A stretch of 64,000 nucleotides of DNA from the NCBI GenBank assembly GCA_018110825.1, contig JAGBCL010000095.1, positions 372,001 to 436,000 on the forward strand, given 5' to 3'. How positions within the stretch are numbered: position 1 is the first letter of the stretch; each line of letters starts with the position of its first letter. This DNA is from Oscillospiraceae bacterium (GTDB lineage Bacteria > Bacillota > Clostridia > Oscillospirales > Ruminococcaceae). Shown piece by piece: positions 16,978 to 26,525 of the stretch. Below the pieces are notes generated by a model, which worked only from the letters and a program-made list of their open reading frames with translations, was not told where the DNA came from and did not search any database. The translations under genes and the position numbers were made by a program.

Positions 16978-18816
16978 TTATATAATATCCCTTATATATC
17001 TAGACGGGGTTTGAGTTTTAATATCTCCCCACGGCATCATTTTATGCTTGGGATATGTCATATAGCATAAACGTTTGGCTCTAGTAACTGCAACGTACAT
17101 ATTGTTTTTTTCTTGTGCTAACTGTTTTTCTCCTTCGTTTATAGCTCTGTAGTCAGGAAAAACACCTTCACATAATCCTATAACAAAAACAACGTCATAC
17201 TGTAATCCCTTTGACATATGTGCAGTCAATAGTGAAATGCCCGTATGTGTATCTGTAATGGCTGTTTTTCCAAGAGAAATAAGGTTTCTGAAAGAGGTTA
17301 ACGTTCTATTTTCTTTCGAAACGAGCATGCAATACTTTGTCCAATGGCCTCTCCATTGCTCAATATCCATAGATATAAGATATCGTTCATTATCATCAAA
17401 TGATGGAAGTACATCTTGAATAGTATTCAGTGAATTACCGAAATTTAAAGTATCTTTATTAAGTTTTTCAAGCGCTGGAATGATTATACAATATTCAGTT
17501 GATTCTAAAGCTTGTTTTACAATTGCTAATCCATCACTGCTGTCTGAAGAAATATTATTAGCATTGCCAGTTATTTTTTTGAGCTGGTTTAAATGAATAT
17601 AGTCTTTTGAATTAATTAATATTCGAATTGACAAATCAAACACCTTCATCAAATTCGATTCGTTTTCAATACCAGAAATTGTTTTTTTAAAATAGAATGA
17701 TAAATTCCTATTAGTCAATTCTTGCTCAAGCTTGTTAAATACATACCTATTCCTTGCTATGACGGCAATGCTATTTTCGGTAATTGCACCTTCAACATCC
17801 GGATGACCATCGTGAATAAGTTGTTCTATCCGCATTGCAATATATTTTGCCTCTAATTCTTCATTTTCAAAACAATATGCGCATAATTCGCCGTCATATA
17901 CATAGTTCGTGACACTATCATAGTGTTCCAGTTGATTTGCAAATTCAACAATTCTCTTGGCGGAACGATAATTCTCGTTCAGAACAAATTTTGTTGGATT
18001 AAAATCATTTACAAAGCATTTAGACATATATATACTGCTTGAACCATTAAATCCATAAATAGATTGATTAGCATCGCCAACTAACATTAGATTTTTAAAA
18101 CTATCCCCGCAAAGAGCTTTTATAATCTGATACTGAGCAAAGTTTAAGTCTTGGGATTCATCAACACAAATATACTTAAATAGGGAATTATACATTTGAA
18201 CAACACGAGGATTTTCAATAAGGATACGATATGCAAAGAAAATAATATCATCAAAGTCCATTGCATTTTGTTCGATAAGTTTTCTGTTGTATTCAGAATA
18301 AATCAAAGGAAAAGGAGCGTTATCATCGCAATTTTCGGGGAAAACAAATTCTTTTTTTCGTTCCGTTATTAATTGTAAAGATCTTTGTAGAATTTTTTGC
18401 TTATCATTTCGGCTTGATAAGAATGCATTAAGTTCAGGATTCTCTAAAAATGCATCCTTAAGGACTGTTTTGCGGTCATCTTCATTTTCAAATAAAACAA
18501 TATCTGAGTTTAATCCAATTAGATTGCCACGAGATTGTACTAAATCTAAGCAGAATGAATGAATTGTACCAACAGATACCCGATCAACATTTTCTTCGAA
18601 AGAAATGTCCTCGCTTAATCTGGTTTTCATCTCATCTGCTGCCATATTGCTAAAGGTTAGTGCAAGAACTTTCCCGCGTTTACTATTGTTAATCAAATGC
18701 TTAATTCTTTCAATAAGTACTCTTGTTTTACCGCTACCTGGTCCTGCTTCAACTAGTAAAGCACCCTCTGTAAATTCAACTATTTGACGTTGTTTCTTGG
18801 ATAGATTCACTTTCAT
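16978..18816 (-). CDS. gajB: UvrD/PcrA-like helicase, Gabija GajB-type
   Basis: The roughly 612-residue SF1A helicase has Walker A EAGPGSGKTRVL near residue 27, DESQD (motif II), VGDANQSIYGF (motif III), and the C-terminal motifs around LLTAHMSKGLQYDVV and AVTRAK. It directly follows and overlaps the OLD-family gene, which is the Gabija arrangement (GajA nuclease plus GajB helicase). GajB is thought to sense nucleotide use or DNA ends and to act with GajA in phage defence. The start is uncertain: ATGs at 18819 and 18816 both follow AAAGGG closely, within the gajA end. Confidence 0.82.
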   Translation of the reverse strand: MKVNLSKKQRQIVEFTEGALLVEAGPGSGKTRVLIERIKHLINNSKRGKVLALTFSNMAADEMKTRLSEDISFEENVDRVSVGTIHSFCLDLVQSRGNLIGLNSDIVLFENEDDRKTVLKDAFLENPELNAFLSSRNDKQKILQRSLQLITERKKEFVFPENCDDNAPFPLIYSEYNRKLIEQNAMDFDDIIFFAYRILIENPRVVQMYNSLFKYICVDESQDLNFAQYQIIKALCGDSFKNLMLVGDANQSIYGFNGSSSIYMSKCFVNDFNPTKFVLNENYRSAKRIVEFANQLEHYDSVTNYVYDGELCAYCFENEELEAKYIAMRIEQLIHDGHPDVEGAITENSIAVIARNRYVFNKLEQELTNRNLSFYFKKTISGIENESNLMKVFDLSIRILINSKDYIHLNQLKKITGNANNISSDSSDGLAIVKQALESTEYCIIIPALEKLNKDTLNFGNSLNTIQDVLPSFDDNERYLISMDIEQWRGHWTKYCMLVSKENRTLTSFRNLISLGKTAITDTHTGISLLTAHMSKGLQYDVVFVIGLCEGVFPDYRAINEGEKQLAQEKNNMYVAVTRAKRLCYMTYPKHKMMPWGDIKTQTPSRYIRDII

Positions 18817-20683
18817 CATCCCTTTCATTTGTAACAATTAATCGCTGCATTTCAATAAGCAATTGCTTTATTTTAGGTGGGATATTTCTGGCGTCATCTT
18901 CAAGATTAACAATTTTATCAGCAACCACCGTTGCGTATTTTGCTTTTGCTTGTTTGTCAGTACAACAATCGTATACTGCTTTATTATATCCTTCTGTTCC
19001 AGAATAATCCTTGATCACATCTGCATAAATATCTTGCTTACAAGTTGGACACTTGGGTAAATTAGTTTTCTTTCTTCCGTCAGACTTTTGATCTCTAGTT
19101 CTAATGTATTGTGTAACGAAATCAGGGTTTTCTTCATAATCACATATTGCTTCAACTATTTCGTTAACATAGCCACTATTAATCAGGTGCTTTTCAAAAT
19201 CTTCTTTATTTTCAAGTATTATTATATTATTGCAATCTTCAATTTCAGCAGAAAAAACTTTTTTTACTGCTTTTTTGACGGTTTTAATCGTACTATCCTC
19301 ACCATCGCTAAATATATACCAATCAATATTAAAATCACGAATGAGCGATAAAAAGGTCTTATAATTCTGTCCGCCTATTCCAATAATACTAATTCCCCAA
19401 AATGAAGGGCTAACGCCAAAATATTTTTCAAAATACATAGGGAGAGCTTGTTCTTCAGTTACTCCTTCACATAATACAATTGCTCTTGAAAACAGAAGAT
19501 CTCCATGTGAAGAAACAACTTCACGCTTTATACGATTTATTTCTTCATTACTATACTTTGTCTTATCAAATCTATTAGCAATTGTTTTACCCTGTTTTTT
19601 TTCAAAATGAATCAAACTACTTAATTCAGCTTGTGATACTATACTTGGTGAATGTGTGCTTATAATTTTTTGTCCTGAAAAGCTTTTTATTTGAGTATAT
19701 AGCTTTTGCTGGGCTTGTGGATGAAGATGCGCCTCAGGTTCTTCCATTGTTAGCACCACAAACGATTCTGATTCAGGATCATCCTCTACAAGATTTTTCT
19801 TTTCCCATTCAATATAAGTACCTAAAGTTAGAAATGAAATCCAACTTCTTGTACCCATTCCATGTTGCGAAACCGATAACCGCGCAGCATCGCCATCTCT
19901 GTAGAAAATGTCCATTCCTTTGTGTAAATCGGATAGTTTTCTTGCTAAAGGTTCTATTTCTATTGTACCATTTGGATTTCCAACTGTTGGGGCTATAGAT
20001 GAAATACTGTTAGCAGTTTGTTTTAATGCAGGGATACTATCAACAATCTGTGAATTAATATCATTGAGCTGTCTTTCAATATCCGCTGTTTTATCTTCTG
20101 GCAATTTAATTCTTGAAGTTGCTCGACCAAAATAAGATTTCTTATCTCTTATGTCATCAACAACGTCACGCTGAGCATCCATATAGAAAGCGGAAATATA
20201 AGTATTCATATCACCAGTAAAAATCTTTTTTCGACTAACAGAAGAAGTTGAGATGGAATCACCCCAATCTGTAATTTGTTTATGAACTATCATATAGTAA
20301 TTTTTGAGTACATCATATTGTATGATAGTTCTAATACCTACAAAATCGCCACCAACACTTCCAGTTGTGATCCAAGAATCTGTAAATACTCCAATCCAAA
20401 AATCAGAGAATGTTTCCATTTCTTTGGCTTGAGAATCACAAGGACGTATCATTAAATCAATAGTTGCATATTTTGTTTCATCCACTACCTCTCCGTTATT
20501 AATGTGAATATCGTCAGAAGAAACTACTCTGGTTTGACCAAGTGCAACATTAATAGCTCTAAGGAAATTGGATTTTCCGCTGTTATTCGCACCAATTATT
20601 ACATTTGTTTCAGATAATGACACTTCCATACTTTCTATGGAGCGATAATTCTCAATTCTTACCTTTGTTATAAGTATTCCCAT
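18776..20683 (-). CDS. gajA: OLD-family ATPase with TOPRIM nuclease, Gabija GajA-type
   Basis: The 635-residue product has an RecF/OLD-like ATPase with Walker A GANNSGKSN at residues 31-39, signature region LSVSQHGMGTRSW, Walker B TMEEPEAHLHP, and switch His in STHSPS. A TOPRIM domain follows near residue 400 with the conserved Glu in VLCEGVTEEQ and a later DGED. A CPTCKQD Cys pair lies near residue 560. GajA of Gabija is a sequence-specific DNA nickase held back by nucleotides. The helicase gene overlaps its end by about 40 bases. Upstream is an R-M nuclease gene 38 bases away on the same strand, so R-M and Gabija seem to share one transcript. Confidence 0.85.
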   Translation of the reverse strand: MGILITKVRIENYRSIESMEVSLSETNVIIGANNSGKSNFLRAINVALGQTRVVSSDDIHINNGEVVDETKYATIDLMIRPCDSQAKEMETFSDFWIGVFTDSWITTGSVGGDFVGIRTIIQYDVLKNYYMIVHKQITDWGDSISTSSVSRKKIFTGDMNTYISAFYMDAQRDVVDDIRDKKSYFGRATSRIKLPEDKTADIERQLNDINSQIVDSIPALKQTANSISSIAPTVGNPNGTIEIEPLARKLSDLHKGMDIFYRDGDAARLSVSQHGMGTRSWISFLTLGTYIEWEKKNLVEDDPESESFVVLTMEEPEAHLHPQAQQKLYTQIKSFSGQKIISTHSPSIVSQAELSSLIHFEKKQGKTIANRFDKTKYSNEEINRIKREVVSSHGDLLFSRAIVLCEGVTEEQALPMYFEKYFGVSPSFWGISIIGIGGQNYKTFLSLIRDFNIDWYIFSDGEDSTIKTVKKAVKKVFSAEIEDCNNIIILENKEDFEKHLINSGYVNEIVEAICDYEENPDFVTQYIRTRDQKSDGRKKTNLPKCPTCKQDIYADVIKDYSGTEGYNKAVYDCCTDKQAKAKYATVVADKIVNLEDDARNIPPKIKQLLIEMQRLIVTNERDDESESIQETTSNS

Positions 20684-20721
20684 TATTATCTCCTTATCCT
20701 TAGTGCGTATCGATCATTTTA

Positions 20722-22236
20722 TCAAATTAGATTTTGAAAATAAGCCATACTACTCTGAACTTGCGGCCAATCGATTTCCAATCCAAGACCTACCCTGTAT
20801 GCAGCTCGACCATTCATCTCTCTGATAAAACCCAACTTTTTAAGGAAAGATATTTCGGCTTGAAAAGCTTTTCTTGTACCGCCAGCTCGTATTGTTGATT
20901 TTTTGACCAAATGTAATTGTCTATCAAAGGTATTATCCAACCACTGTAAATACGCATCTTTATCAAAAACATAATTACCATTTGCGTTTTGATAAGAAAA
21001 AGCAAATAGGTCATTATCAAATAAATCTTCTGATAGCTTGTAGATATAATGAAGCATTGCACCATATTGCCCGTTTTGCAAAACAGCAGCTTTGAGTATC
21101 TCCATAGGTATACCCTCTAATGATGTTCCTATTCTTTCGCAGGCATCAACGTATTTATACCCCAAGTCAGTTAATGTTCCGTCAGGAGAAAGGAAACCAA
21201 TATGGAATAAACCAGAATCAATTACTTCTCGGTAGCTATGCGCATCTTTTCGTACTTTTTTAGCATATTCTTCCCAAGCCTCATCTTCTGTTATTGTTTG
21301 AGGTGATGCGTTTAACTTAGAAACGAGCTTTTCTTTTATTGAATCTACTCTACCTGAAAACAGTCCTTGCAATTGAGTGTTTGTAATCTGAATTCTAGTT
21401 GGTGTATCATTTACAATATAAGGGTTATTATCCTTATAGAACGGAATCATATTATTCCAAAAATAAAAATGAAACCAATCATGTCTCCACGCTTTATCGG
21501 ATATGCTATCTCCAGCCGTATTTGATAGATACTTATAGACATCTGCACCTGCAGATATACGCTGTATTGCTTGAACCAACGGAACAGGAATTCTAACGTC
21601 CGAAAGATTTTCTCCAATAGAAGATATTATTTTTACTGATTGACAATATCTAAAAAATGCATCAGGGTGACTCATACCTTCTCTCATATGCGCCCATAAC
21701 GTTGATACACTTCCCGATGTGGAGGCACTAGTCGCAGTTCTATTAATTGTGCGACATGAGGGTAATGCTATGTTCCTAATACAATTAATTCTGCCTTGAA
21801 ACGGTCTTGTTGCAGATAGATTGGGAGATTTATATGTGTAAATAAATATAGGTATATCTGGAGCTGTAGATTGTATCACCCTGTTAATATGCTGTCCAGG
21901 GCTGGTATGTGATGTATACTGTTCGGGAATTGCCATAATCGATGCATGATATCCTTTTTCCAAATATGCAAACGATTGACCTAAAGCCGTCAGGATACCA
22001 TGAACACCTTCATTAGGTCTTTTATATTCAAAGGCAATGTTTATGTCGTTAGCATTTGATGGGTTTTGTGCGCAAATCACACCGTCAGCTAACGGCCATT
22101 GATGTCCGCCTTCTCGACCAGCAAACACAGACCACGCTCCCTGTGTTCCTAGATTTCCAAAAAAAGTGTTTTGGTTCTGCATTATTATTTCAGCAATTTC
22201 TGATGATGCATAAGCCGCTTCGGTATCATGACTCAT
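20722..22236 (-). CDS. Probable type II restriction endonuclease
   Basis: The 504-residue product has a PD-(D/E)xK-like core near residues 50-75: WPLADGVI, then NIAFEYKRPNEG. It is directly downstream of two C5 methyltransferase genes, with AAGGAG inside the end of the second. The position and the EYK motif point to the cognate nuclease of this R-M system. The large C-terminal half, with a winged-helix-like region, probably reads the site. I do not recognise a named isoschizomer. With two methyltransferases the recognition site may be asymmetric. Confidence 0.72.
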   Translation of the reverse strand: MSHDTEAAYASSEIAEIIMQNQNTFFGNLGTQGAWSVFAGREGGHQWPLADGVICAQNPSNANDINIAFEYKRPNEGVHGILTALGQSFAYLEKGYHASIMAIPEQYTSHTSPGQHINRVIQSTAPDIPIFIYTYKSPNLSATRPFQGRINCIRNIALPSCRTINRTATSASTSGSVSTLWAHMREGMSHPDAFFRYCQSVKIISSIGENLSDVRIPVPLVQAIQRISAGADVYKYLSNTAGDSISDKAWRHDWFHFYFWNNMIPFYKDNNPYIVNDTPTRIQITNTQLQGLFSGRVDSIKEKLVSKLNASPQTITEDEAWEEYAKKVRKDAHSYREVIDSGLFHIGFLSPDGTLTDLGYKYVDACERIGTSLEGIPMEILKAAVLQNGQYGAMLHYIYKLSEDLFDNDLFAFSYQNANGNYVFDKDAYLQWLDNTFDRQLHLVKKSTIRAGGTRKAFQAEISFLKKLGFIREMNGRAAYRVGLGLEIDWPQVQSSMAYFQNLI

Positions 22237-22238
22237 AT

Positions 22239-23306
22239 TTATCTCTCCTTGTGTTTAATAAGATACTCCATTATACGTTCTATAAAAGGTTCTGCCATCT
22301 GTGGTGGAACAGCATTACCAACTTGAATACACTGTTCCTGTCTTGTTCCTGTAAAAACATGACTATCGGGAAATGTCTGTATTCTTGCAGCTTCCCTTGC
22401 AGTAAGCGTTCGATTTAATGTGGGGTGTATTGGAAATGCATTATGCCCTGGTACCATCGTAGTTGATGGCTTTGCTCGGTCGAGCCTTTTGTAAACGTGG
22501 CTATAATTTGCCACCTTGCCTGTTTTAGAATCTTTCCTTGTTGCTATTGCCAATTCAGGTGGTAAATCCTCTATATTAAGCTTACAGCCTTCTTTAACAT
22601 ATCCATATCTAGCAGCAACTATTGGCTTATGTGCTAAAGGAACATGATTAGGCACATTATTCTCTTTTCCAACAAGATCCATAATCACATCGCCAACAGT
22701 CCTGTATTTCGGTTCTTTATCCGAATTAAGAGAAAAATGTGTGGGCATGGGCTTTTCATAGTTAATCCCCAGTCTGTTACCTATCATAAACATTCGATAT
22801 CTCTCCTGTGGAACACCATAATCGGCGGCACAGACTATTTCGCACCAAATATCATTGTAACCTAAGTTTTTGAACTGCTTTTTAACGTTATCAACAAATA
22901 AGCCTTTATCTAAATTGGTGAATCCCTTAACATTCTCCATAAAGAAGAACTTTGGATTTAATTCTTGGACAAGGCGTATGTACTGATATACAAGTGCATT
23001 ACGAGGATCTTTATGAGGATCGTAATCTTGCGTATTAACAAATCTTCTCTTACCAAATACAGAAAATCCTTGACAAGGCGGTCCTCCAACTATTAAATCA
23101 ACTTCTTTTAAGCCAATATATTGCTTTACCGATTCTAGAGATATATTGTTAATATCATCGCAAATCATGGGAACAGACGGAAAATTAAGAGTATGCGTTT
23201 CAGCAAATTGGGGATTTATTTCATTCGCAAATAAAACATCAAATCCACATTCATTTAGTGCTATGGATAAACCGCCTGCACCTGAGAACAAATCAATCGC
23301 ATTCAT
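22239..23306 (-). CDS. C5 DNA methyltransferase, second of a pair
   Basis: The 355-residue enzyme has motif I DLFSGAGG at residues 4-11, motif IV GGPPCQGFS with catalytic Cys, motif VI ENVKG, motif VIII QERYR, and motif X QVGNAVPP. It methylates cytosine C5 to protect the cell from the nuclease encoded next. The frame starts 14 bases before the end of the upstream methyltransferase gene, and the nuclease gene starts two bases after its stop. This tight spacing implies translational coupling. Confidence 0.93.
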   Translation of the reverse strand: MNAIDLFSGAGGLSIALNECGFDVLFANEINPQFAETHTLNFPSVPMICDDINNISLESVKQYIGLKEVDLIVGGPPCQGFSVFGKRRFVNTQDYDPHKDPRNALVYQYIRLVQELNPKFFFMENVKGFTNLDKGLFVDNVKKQFKNLGYNDIWCEIVCAADYGVPQERYRMFMIGNRLGINYEKPMPTHFSLNSDKEPKYRTVGDVIMDLVGKENNVPNHVPLAHKPIVAARYGYVKEGCKLNIEDLPPELAIATRKDSKTGKVANYSHVYKRLDRAKPSTTMVPGHNAFPIHPTLNRTLTAREAARIQTFPDSHVFTGTRQEQCIQVGNAVPPQMAEPFIERIMEYLIKHKER

Positions 23307-24348
23307 ATAAACCTAATTCCTTTGCTTTTTCTATTTGTGTAATAATAAATCTTGCAAGTTTCTCTGAAAACATTGGAGGAACCGCATTTCCAACCTGATG
23401 TCCCTGTTGTCTGCGGTTACCTTCGAAGATAATACTATCAGGGAATGTTTGAATTCTAGCTGCTTCACGTACTGTCAAGCTACGATGCAATGTAGGATGA
23501 ATGGGAAACGCATCATTACCTGGAACCATAGTCAATGCAGGACGAGTTCTACTAAGACGTTTATATGTATTACCAAAGTTTTTTCTGTAAAGATCGGGGG
23601 GAAGTGCATCTTCAGGTAATCTTCCTCCTTCAGGAATCATTTTATACCTCGCTATGTTTTTTTCTGTATGTTTTAATGCAACATGGTTTATTGATGGAGC
23701 ATCTCCAATATTCTCTAAATCTTTAATTACATCCCAGCAATTATTCCACGACGGTAATCCATCATTAGGATCATCAGAATGATCAGGTTTAGGAAACTCA
23801 ATAGGTAATCCAACACGATTACCTATTATGATTACACGATATCTTATTTCAGGCACTCCAAAATCAGCCATATTAATAAGTTTATAATCAGCATTATATC
23901 CTGCATCTTTTAAAAGATTTAAAACATTCTTCAAATATGCTCCACCTTGCAACGTAAGAATTCCTTTAACATTCTCCATCACAATGAACTTCGGACGCAC
24001 TTCTCGTATCAGTTTAGCATATGTTAGAACCAGCTCATTTCTAGGATCGTGCTTCGCTCGTTTCTCAGGATCAGAAGATACTCTTTTTCCAATCGTTGAG
24101 AAACCCTGACAAGGTGGACCTCCAATAATAATATCAAGAGGAGATACATCATGAATATAAGTATCAATTTCAGCCACCTCAATTATATTGATGTCTTTAT
24201 TTATAAAAGGAATATTAGCAAAATTCTTTTTATGCGTTCTTTCAACAAGATCATTATTATCAATACAAAGTTTTATATTAAAACCAGCATTCTCAAATCC
24301 CAAGTGCAATCCGCCAGCACCTGAAAAAAGATCTATTGCATTATACAT
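23293..24348 (-). CDS. C5 DNA methyltransferase, first of a pair
   Basis: The roughly 351-residue enzyme has motif I DLFSGAGG, motif IV GGPPCQGFS, motif VI ENVKG, an EIRYR motif VIII and QVGNAVPP. It differs enough from its neighbour to have another strand or site specificity. R-M systems with two C5 enzymes usually recognise asymmetric sequences and methylate each strand separately. I choose the ATG at 24348, one base after the regulator stop, with AGGTG in the regulator's end; an in-frame GTG at 24357 is the alternative. Confidence 0.92.
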   Translation of the reverse strand: MYNAIDLFSGAGGLHLGFENAGFNIKLCIDNNDLVERTHKKNFANIPFINKDINIIEVAEIDTYIHDVSPLDIIIGGPPCQGFSTIGKRVSSDPEKRAKHDPRNELVLTYAKLIREVRPKFIVMENVKGILTLQGGAYLKNVLNLLKDAGYNADYKLINMADFGVPEIRYRVIIIGNRVGLPIEFPKPDHSDDPNDGLPSWNNCWDVIKDLENIGDAPSINHVALKHTEKNIARYKMIPEGGRLPEDALPPDLYRKNFGNTYKRLSRTRPALTMVPGNDAFPIHPTLHRSLTVREAARIQTFPDSIIFEGNRRQQGHQVGNAVPPMFSEKLARFIITQIEKAKELGLYECD

Positions 24349-24349
24349 C

Positions 24350-24562
24350 TTACTCACCTGCCAATTTCTTTTTTATATCAATATCAACAGCATTTTTTTT
24401 GCAATAATCATCAATAAGCTTTAGTGCTTTATATGATGGTTTGCTTTTGCCTGTTTCCCATCTATTTACCGTTGTAAATGATACCCCAAGTTCTTTAGCA
24501 AAATCTTCTTGACTTAATAAACATACTGTTCGTATTTCTTTTATTATTCCAGCCCATTTCAT
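24350..24562 (-). CDS. XRE-family regulator of the R-M/Gabija operon
   Basis: The 70-residue helix-turn-helix protein (SQEDFAKELGVSFTTVNRWETGKSKPS) is the first gene of the minus-strand operon. It is the size and position of R-M controller (C) proteins, which delay nuclease synthesis. The ATG at 24562 has GGAGG seven bases upstream; a GTG three codons earlier overlaps that site. Its likely operator is the triple 11-bp repeat over its own -10 region, so autoregulation is expected. Confidence 0.85.
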   Translation of the reverse strand: MKWAGIIKEIRTVCLLSQEDFAKELGVSFTTVNRWETGKSKPSYKALKLIDDYCKKNAVDIDIKKKLAGE

Positions 24563-24579
24563 GTTAGTCACCTCCGTAA

Positions 24580-24620
24580 AGCTATAGCATTATTATAGCA
24601 TATCATTAGCATTATTGCAA
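24580..24620 (-). promoter_or_regulatory. Operon promoter with three 11-bp operator repeats
   Basis: On the minus strand the promoter is TTGCAA (24615-24620), a 17-base spacer and TATAAT (24592-24597). Three tandem 11-bp units, each containing ATGCTA and spaced one helical turn, cover 24580-24612: ATGCTAATGAT, ATGCTATAATA, ATGCTATAGCT. They overlap the spacer, the -10 and the start of transcription, as expected for a cooperative repressor site of the adjacent XRE protein. Confidence 0.75.
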
Positions 24621-24984
24621 GTACTTTCAAAACAAAGGCACTACACAATATCATATGAAATAACGCCTTTGTTAGAATTGGAGTTTAATGTCACTATTTG
24701 AATTATGGTTATTTAAAAAATAGTAAATTGAATAAGTAAAAATCTTGGGATTATAACTTTGATGATGCTTTGCGATGGAACAAACTTCTCCTTAGTAGAT
24801 CTTTTAATGCTAATGCATTTTATAAATCGGAACAAAAAATAGAATAGCAATCAGTTATTTATTGGTACGCAATATATAACTGATTGCTATTTTGAGGTTA
24901 CACAGAATTTGGTATGGAGTCGCTATTTTTAAATTAGATATGAAAAACAACGTAAAATCGCCCTCTAAATTTAGGCGCTGATGT
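24621..24984. other. Right end of the nested element, non-coding, with a 16-bp inverted repeat
   Basis: No gene is seen. AATAGCAATCAGTTAT (24843-24858) pairs perfectly with ATAACTGATTGCTATT (24876-24891), followed by TTTGAGG. It is either a terminator or a recombinase-related site near attR at 24986-24991. Confidence 0.6.
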
Positions 24985-26523
24985 TTGTGTTGGATTACCG
25001 CAAATTATTTAAGAGCCAACAAGATATCTGCAAAAGATAGAGCTGGTTTTATCTCTGCGATTATTCTTGCTTTAACAAACGAAGATTCTATGCTCTATAA
25101 AAATGCCAAAGTAGCGATTGATGCAAAAAATTCCAGCAAATCTAAAACATTAACAGATACAATTGGAGAAAGTGCCATTACGCTTTTAAAAAACTCTCTT
25201 TATGACATTTGGGATAACAAAGATAGAATACCGAAGGTGAAACGTGACGCTTTAGAAGAATACTATAACGGAATTTTAGTGAAATCGCTTTTGAATGAGC
25301 CGGATGGACTTGAAAAATGCAAACGGTATTACAAATATGGTGACAATGTTCTTTCTTGCTGTATCTACTCTGTGTATGAAAATATAACAACAACTTTGCA
25401 GCACCATACAGATTTAGATATTATGGGAACATTCTATACCGTGTTTTTAAGATATGCTGCGGGCGATGCAAAAGACAAAGGTATTGTGTTAACCCCAAAA
25501 CATATTACGGAGCTGTTTTGTGATATTGCCGAGCATTATTTGGGAAAGAAATTAGATCAAAGCACAAAAGTAATTGATATCGCTTGTGGAACAGGTGCTT
25601 TTCTTATTGCAGCCCTAAATAAAATGGATAGTAACATTAATAAGGCCACAATTAGCGAAGCTAAAAAGAAAAAATATAGAAAAGATGTCCGAACTAATTG
25701 CCTAATAGGCGTAGAAAATGAGCCTTCAATGTTTGCTCTTGCCTATGCAAATATGCGATTCCACGGAGATGGAAAATCAAACTTGTATTGTTGCTCATCG
25801 TTATTAAAAGACAAAGATACAAAGGGCGTTGTTGATAAAGATGAAGAAGGACACAATGTATCGTTAATAGATCAGCTGAAAAATAAAAGCGGAAATATTG
25901 ATGTTGCTATGGTTAATCCCCCGTATTCTACAGATTCCCCCACAGATAAGAAAAAGGGAGAGAAGCAATCCGGACAGACAGAGCTTGATTTTGTCTACTC
26001 AATGCTAACATATTTGAAAAAAGGCGGAATTGGAATAGCAATCGTTCCAATGTCATGTGCGAGCAATAAAGGAAAAGGTATGCGTGATACAATTTTGAAA
26101 GAACATACCTTGTTGGCATGTATGACAATGCCGCCTAAACTGTTCCAAGATAGCAAAGTAGGAACATCAACATGTATTATGGTTTTCAAAGCACATATTC
26201 CGCATAAAGATACTGACAAAATCGTGTTTATGTCCAGATGGTTGGATGATGGTTTTGTTACTGTTCCGCACAATGGAAGATTTGATAAAAACAATCAGTG
26301 GACAGAAATCAAAGCAGAATGGTTACGTCAAATTAAAGGAATATCAAAAAGCGATGATACAGTTTTCTTAAAACGCATAATAAAAACAGGAAAAGAGGAA
26401 TGTTTGGCAGAAGCATATGTTGAAACTGATTACTCAAAATTAACGGATGATGATTTTGAAAGAACTCTAAAAAAATATGCGCTGTTTCTCTACATGCAAG
26501 AAAACGATTTGTCAGAGGAGTAA
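24985..26523 (+). pseudogene. BcgI-like R-M subunit A, 3' part (N6-adenine methyltransferase half)
   Basis: This is the methyltransferase half of the interrupted gene. It has motif I DIACGTGAFLIAAL and catalytic motif IV NPPYSTDS, then target-handling helices to the C-terminus. It has no ribosome site, and its only early start is a TTG at the element junction, so it is probably silent while the nested element is in place. Codon TGG at 24991-24993 joins in frame to the 5' part ending at 11781. It stops two bases before the specificity-subunit gene. BcgI-type A subunits unite cleavage and methylation in one chain. Confidence 0.85.
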
Positions 26524-26525
26524 TT

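Larger units (their letters stand above)
11777..24991. mobile_element. Nested 13.2-kb element with large serine recombinase, mobC, R-M and Gabija cargo
   Basis: The ends are defined by a 6-bp direct repeat TGTGTT (11777-11782 and 24986-24991). Removing one copy plus everything between restores the BcgI-like A gene in frame. A large serine recombinase lies 30 bases inside the left end, as is usual for these integrases. MobC and a hairpin cluster indicate mobilisation in trans, because no relaxase is present. The cargo is a DUF6076-type gene and a six-gene minus-strand operon (XRE regulator, two C5 methyltransferases, nuclease, GajA-like, GajB-like). Confidence 0.85.

Noticed and set aside
24985-26523. 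A complete type I HsdM gene starting at the TTG at 24985
   Set aside because: It has no ribosome site and begins exactly at the element junction; the upstream nuclease half at 11143 joins in frame, so it is a gene fragment.
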